The notes under the pieces: model-generated | What the model was told of the DNA's origin: nothing | The model's input: the letters and a program-made list of their open reading frames with translations, nothing else | The model's database searches: none | Made by a program: the position numbers and the translations under genes | Assembly (NCBI RefSeq): GCF_041346945.1 | Contig: NZ_CP166850.1 | Coordinates: forward strand, 7,858,501-7,922,500 | Origin: Amycolatopsis sp. cg9 | Lineage (GTDB): Bacteria > Actinomycetota > Actinomycetes > Mycobacteriales > Pseudonocardiaceae | Length of the DNA stretch: 64,000 bases | Direction: 5' to 3' | Part shown: one piece after another, positions 60,596 through 64,000 of the stretch | Position numbering within the stretch: position 1 is the stretch's first letter | How the letters are laid out: each line of letters starts with the position of its first letter

Positions 60596-61507
60596 ATGCG
60601 TGCGGTGGTGGTCCGGCGGTTCGGTGGACCGGAGGTCCTGGAGTTCGCCGAGGTGCCGGTCCCGGCGCCCGGCCCGGGACAGGTGCGGATCCGGGTGGCC
60701 GCGGCCGCGGTCAACCCGGTCGACGCGGCCACCCGTTCGGGGGCGCTGACCGGGGCGGGGGTGATCCCGGCGCGCGAGGTGCTCGGGCTCGGCTGGGACG
60801 TCGCGGGGGAGGTCGACGCCGCCGGCACGGGTGCCCGGTTCCGGCCCGGTGACACCGTGATCGGCCTGCGCGACCGGATCGCCCTCCCGCTCGGCGCCTA
60901 CGCCGACTACGTCGTTCTCGACGCCTCCGCCGTGGCTCTCGCGCCCGCCGGCGTCCCCCTCGTCGAAGCGGCCACGCTCCCGCTCAACGCGCTGACCGCC
61001 GCGCAGGCACTCGACCTCGTCGAGACCACCGGGACAGTGCTGGTCACGGGGGCGGCGGGCGCGGTCGGCGGGTACGCCGTCGCCCTCGCGCACGCCCGGG
61101 GGCTGCAGGTCGTCGCCGTCGCGGGCCAAGCCGACGAGGCCCTCGTCAGGCAGTTCGGCGCCGACGGGTTCCTCCCGCGTGGTCCCGCCCTCGCCGACCG
61201 CGTCCGCGCGCTGGTCCCCGGCGGGGCGGACGCCGTCCTCGACACCGCGCTCCTCGGGCTGGACGCGCTGGACGCCGTCCGGGGCGGTGGCGAGTTCGTC
61301 GCCTTCGCCGCCGGTGCCGCCCCGATCCCGCTGCGCGGCGTCCGCGTGCGCAACGTCTGGATCCGCGCGGACGGCGAGCGGCTCGCCGAGCTGGCCGGGA
61401 TCCTCCCGCCGCGGGTCGCGGGCGTGCTCCCGCTGGCCGAGGCCTCGACCGCGCACGAACGGCTGGCCGGGGGCGGGTTGCGTGGCAGGCTCGTCCTGAC
61501 TCCCTAG
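60596..61507 (+). CDS. NADP-dependent quinone oxidoreductase-like dehydrogenase
   Basis: 303 residues: MDR superfamily with GroES-like N-terminus (RAVVVRRFGGPEVLEFAEVPVPAPG in part) and Rossmann segment VLVTGAAGAVGGYAVALA. No catalytic or structural zinc Cys set, so it is a QOR-type reductase. ATG 60596 with GAAGGAGG 6 nt upstream. The SDR gene follows 10 bp later, probably in one transcript controlled by the divergent HxlR protein. Confidence 0.9.
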   Translation: MRAVVVRRFGGPEVLEFAEVPVPAPGPGQVRIRVAAAAVNPVDAATRSGALTGAGVIPAREVLGLGWDVAGEVDAAGTGARFRPGDTVIGLRDRIALPLGAYADYVVLDASAVALAPAGVPLVEAATLPLNALTAAQALDLVETTGTVLVTGAAGAVGGYAVALAHARGLQVVAVAGQADEALVRQFGADGFLPRGPALADRVRALVPGGADAVLDTALLGLDALDAVRGGGEFVAFAAGAAPIPLRGVRVRNVWIRADGERLAELAGILPPRVAGVLPLAEASTAHERLAGGGLRGRLVLTP

Positions 61508-61517
61508 CCTGGACCGC

Positions 61518-62216
61518 ATGGATGATCGCGTACTCCTCATCACCGGTGCCTCGCGCGGGCTCGGCGCCGCGACCGCGCGGCTGGCCGCCGGAGCCGGGTT
61601 CAAGGTCGCGCTGGTGGCGCGCAAGGCCGAGTCCGTCGCGGGTCTCGCCGCCGAGCTCGGCGAAGACCGGGCGCTCGCCCTCGGTGCCGACGTCGGCGAC
61701 TGGCCGAGCGTCTCCGGCGCCGTCAACGAGACCGTCGCGCGGTTCGGGCGGCTCGACGCGGCCTTCGCCAACGCCGGCATCGGCGTCGGGACGTCGTTCT
61801 TCGGCACCGACGACCCCGACCCGCGGGCGTGGGCGGAAATGGTCCGCACCAACGTCCTGGGCGCCGCCTACACCGCCCGTGCCGCCCTGCCCGCGCTCAA
61901 GGAGACCGCCGGGCACCTGCTGATCACCGGCTCGGTCGCGGGCCGCTACATCCGCAACAGCAGCCTCTACTCGGCGACGAAGTGGGCGGTGACCGGCATG
62001 GCCGGCGCGATCCGCGAGGAGGCCGTCGGGACCGGCGTCCGGGTCACGCTGATCAACCCGGGCATCACCGACACCGACATCCTCACCGACGAGCAGCGCA
62101 AGAAGCCGAAGCTGGCGGCGGACGACATCGCCCGCGCGGTGCTCTACGCCCTCCAGCAGCCGCCCTCGGTCGACGTCAACGAGATCATGGTCCGCCCGAC
62201 CGGCCAAGTGCTCTAG
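61518..62216 (+). CDS. Short-chain dehydrogenase/reductase
   Basis: 232 residues of the classical SDR type: TGASRGLGAATAR cofactor loop, NAGIG, Ser in ITGSVAGR and YSATKWAV (YxxxK). Arg after the second strand suggests NADPH. It follows the quinone oxidoreductase by 10 bp. Substrate unknown. The 3' end overlaps the convergent beta-propeller gene by 4 bp. Confidence 0.92.
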   Translation: MDDRVLLITGASRGLGAATARLAAGAGFKVALVARKAESVAGLAAELGEDRALALGADVGDWPSVSGAVNETVARFGRLDAAFANAGIGVGTSFFGTDDPDPRAWAEMVRTNVLGAAYTARAALPALKETAGHLLITGSVAGRYIRNSSLYSATKWAVTGMAGAIREEAVGTGVRVTLINPGITDTDILTDEQRKKPKLAADDIARAVLYALQQPPSVDVNEIMVRPTGQVL

Positions 62217-63235
62217 CGGAGCCGGGCCACCCGGCCCTGGGCGCCGCTCGCCCAGCAGGCGGCGCCGGCGCAGGCCACGGAGTCGAAGCTGCCGGTGTCG
62301 AACCGGGTCCAGTGCCGCCCGCCGTCGGGGCTGACGTCGCTGCCGCCGGGGCCGACCGCGAGCACCGTCCCGCCGCGCCAGGCCAGCCCGGAGCGGTACC
62401 CCGCGGGGTACTGCCCCGGGGTGGTCCAGGTGCGGCCGCGGTCACCGGTCAGGGCGACCGCCGGGCCCGGCGCGTCCGGGGCGGCGAAGTCGCCGCCGAT
62501 CGCGACCCCCTGGGACGGCAAGCGGAAGGCGAGGGCGAACACGCCCGCCGAGGGGCTGCTCGGCAACGGCGTGCCGGAAGCGGTCCAGTGGCGGCCGCCG
62601 TCGCCGGAGTGCAGGACGCGGGCGGTGGCGCCGCCGCCGGTGGCGAGCCAGGCGTCGAACGGCCCCGACGTGGTGACGCACTGGCCGCTGGCCGCGAAGC
62701 CCGCCTCACCGGGCAACGCGGGCGGGAAGCCGCTGTCGGGAACCGGCCGCCAGCTGCGGCCGCCGTCGAAGGTGGCCTGGACCCGGAACCGGCCGTCGAC
62801 CGGGTCGCTCATCGCCAGGCCGCGCCACGGGTCGAAGAACGCGAGGCAGTCGTAGAAGGCGGCCGCGTCGGTGTTCTGGAACGTCCGGCGCCAGTGCGCG
62901 CCGCCGTCGTCGGTCCGGTAGACGCGCGAGTCGGTGCCGGGGCCGATGGAGAGGATCACGGCGCGCTCGGCGTCGAAGGCCTCGATGTCGCGGAACTGGA
63001 GCGCCTCGGTGCCGGGCGGCCCGACGGACTTCCAGGAGGCCCCGCCGTCGGTGGTCCGCAGGACGGTCCCCTGGGTCCCGCTGACCCACGCGACGCGGGC
63101 GCTGACCGCGGAGAGGCCGCGGAACTGCGCGGTGACGCCGGTCGGCTTCAGCTCCCACGTGGGCGGGTGCTCCCCCGCCGACGCCGGGACCGCGACCGAA
63201 ACCAGCAGGGCGAGCACGAGCAGCACGACACGCAT
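62213..63235 (-). CDS. Secreted YCF48/BNR-type beta-propeller protein
   Basis: 340 residues. The signal peptide MRVVLLVLALLVSVAVPASA is followed by at least five blades with Asp-box-like DDGG/DGGxxW repeats (TTDGGASWKS, TDDGGAHWRR, FDGGRSWRP, GDGGRHWTA, DRGRTWTT, PDGGRHWTR). This is the YCF48/sialidase-like propeller fold, without obvious sialidase catalytic residues. Two Cys pairs are present. Probably an extracellular binding protein; function unknown. Confidence 0.85.
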   Translation of the reverse strand: MRVVLLVLALLVSVAVPASAGEHPPTWELKPTGVTAQFRGLSAVSARVAWVSGTQGTVLRTTDGGASWKSVGPPGTEALQFRDIEAFDAERAVILSIGPGTDSRVYRTDDGGAHWRRTFQNTDAAAFYDCLAFFDPWRGLAMSDPVDGRFRVQATFDGGRSWRPVPDSGFPPALPGEAGFAASGQCVTTSGPFDAWLATGGGATARVLHSGDGGRHWTASGTPLPSSPSAGVFALAFRLPSQGVAIGGDFAAPDAPGPAVALTGDRGRTWTTPGQYPAGYRSGLAWRGGTVLAVGPGGSDVSPDGGRHWTRFDTGSFDSVACAGAACWASGAQGRVARLR

Positions 63236-63298
63236 GCGGGAGATCCTGCCGCACCCGCCCGGCGACTTTCGTAGGGAACGCCGGGCGGGTGGGCGGGA

Positions 63299-64000
63299 CT
63301 AGAGCGAGCTGATCAGGCGCTCCACGCGCTCGTCGACCGAGCGGAACGGGTCCTTGCACAGGACCGTGCGCTGGGCCTGGTCGTTCAGCTTCAGGTGCAC
63401 CCAGTCGACCGTGAAGTCGCGGCCCGCGGCCTGGGCGGCGGCGATGAAGTCGCCGCGCAGCTTCGCGCGGGTCGTCTGGGGCGGGGTGTCCTTGGCGGCC
63501 TCGATCTCGCCGTCGTCGGTGACCCGGCGGACCAGGCCCTTGCGCTGCAGCAGGTCGAAGATGCCCCGGCCACGGCGGATGTCGTGGTAGGCCAGGTCGA
63601 GCTGCGCGATCCGCGGGCTGGACAGGTCCAGATCGTGCTTGTGCCGGTAGCGCTCGACCAGCCGGTGCTTGATCGCCCAGTCGATCTCGGTGTCGATCTT
63701 GCCGAAGTCCTGCTGCTCGACCGCGTCCAGCGCCCGGCCCCACAGCTCGACGACGCGCTCGTTGGCCGGCGTCGAGCCGTTGTCCTTGAGGTGCTGGACC
63801 GCGCGGGCGTGGTACTCGCGCTGGATGTCCAGCGCCGAGGCCTCGCGCCCGCCGGCCAGGCGGACCTGGCGGCGGCCGGTGAGGTCGTGGCTGATCTCGC
63901 GGATCGCCCGGATCGGGTTGTCCAGGGTGAAGTCCCGGAACTGGACACCGGCCTCGATCATCTCGAGCACCAGGTTCGCCGAGCCCACCTTGAGCATGGT
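63299..64000 (-). CDS. pafA: Pup-protein ligase PafA (partial, N-terminus off the window)
   Basis: The C-terminal 233 residues of the Pup ligase, roughly half of the usual about 450. [39 protein letters not shown] and the end [34 protein letters not shown] are characteristic. PafA joins Pup to lysines of proteins bound for the proteasome. The active-site Glu/Asp cluster would be in the missing part. The frame is open to the right edge. Confidence 0.95.
   Translation of the reverse strand, partial: TMLKVGSANLVLEMIEAGVQFRDFTLDNPIRAIREISHDLTGRRQVRLAGGREASALDIQREYHARAVQHLKDNGSTPANERVVELWGRALDAVEQQDFGKIDTEIDWAIKHRLVERYRHKHDLDLSSPRIAQLDLAYHDIRRGRGIFDLLQRKGLVRRVTDDGEIEAAKDTPPQTTRAKLRGDFIAAAQAAGRDFTVDWVHLKLNDQAQRTVLCKDPFRSVDERVERLISSL

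Noticed and set aside
1..64000. tRNA, rRNA, prophage, IS element or biosynthetic gene cluster
   Set aside because: No tRNA-like cloverleaf, rRNA, transposase, integrase or PKS/NRPS domain was recognised on either strand; short RNA genes could be missed by eye.

Overview
The window is a high-GC actinobacterial chromosome segment, about 70% GC by eye. GTG starts, 1-8 nt gene overlaps and tail-to-tail gene ends are common. Gene content and order point to a Pseudonocardiales genome, most likely Amycolatopsis. This is inferred from protein content and synteny; no database search was run. I see no rRNA, tRNA, CRISPR array, prophage, transposase or large biosynthetic cluster.

Layout. 1-5932: the N-terminal part of a secreted resuscitation-promoting-factor-like transglycosylase, an MFS permease, thymidine kinase, rbpA (with a sigma-R-type promoter), a NUDIX hydrolase diverging from a DeoR regulator, and a PIG-L deacetylase. 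5997-12042: polyprenol-phosphate mannose synthase (ppm1) and apolipoprotein N-acyltransferase (lnt), which are one fused gene in mycobacteria and two genes here; a YtcJ-type amidohydrolase; lysine 2,3-aminomutase; and a small PUA/EVE-like protein. 12148-28895: an accessory, stress-flavoured region with an AI-2E family permease, two large LuxR-type AAA+ (LAL) regulators, DUF7144, DUF1269, DUF2252 and SHOCT proteins, a potassium channel, a drug-type MFS exporter, a GH15 glucoamylase/trehalase, and an unrecognised membrane protein with a small partner.

28897-35711: a catabolic island. It has a metal-dependent amidohydrolase, an IclR regulator, then a compact operon of CoA-transferase, citrate-synthase-like protein, intradiol ring-cleavage dioxygenase and zinc-less alcohol dehydrogenase, with an AhpD-like protein facing it. 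Near-identical 15-bp palindromes lie in the promoters of both the amidohydrolase and the CoA-transferase operon, so IclR probably controls both. 35830-45241: a secreted GH18 chitinase with two DasR-like operators, a three-gene ABC exporter, a VOC protein, a divergent SDR/LysR pair and an SGNH hydrolase.

45326-64000: a MazF/antitoxin pair, then a block that closely follows the Mycobacterium tuberculosis Rv2089c-Rv2097c order: M24 peptidase (pepE), 5'-3' exonuclease, a P/Q-rich DUF4333 protein, helY, tatC, tatA, pafC, pafB and pafA. Insertions relative to that order are two Eis-like acetyltransferases, a diacylglycerol kinase-like gene, and an HxlR/oxidoreductase/SDR/beta-propeller group between pafB and pafA. 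The block links regulation of the DNA-damage response (PafBC), Pup ligation (PafA), twin-arginine export and RNA helicase function.

The most notable observations are the two-site IclR regulon around an unassigned ring-cleavage/CoA pathway, an exact 21-bp palindrome-containing repeat at two distant places, short inverted-repeat elements in intergenic DNA, a potassium-channel frame that runs on deep into the antisense of its neighbour, and an orphan membrane-protein pair.
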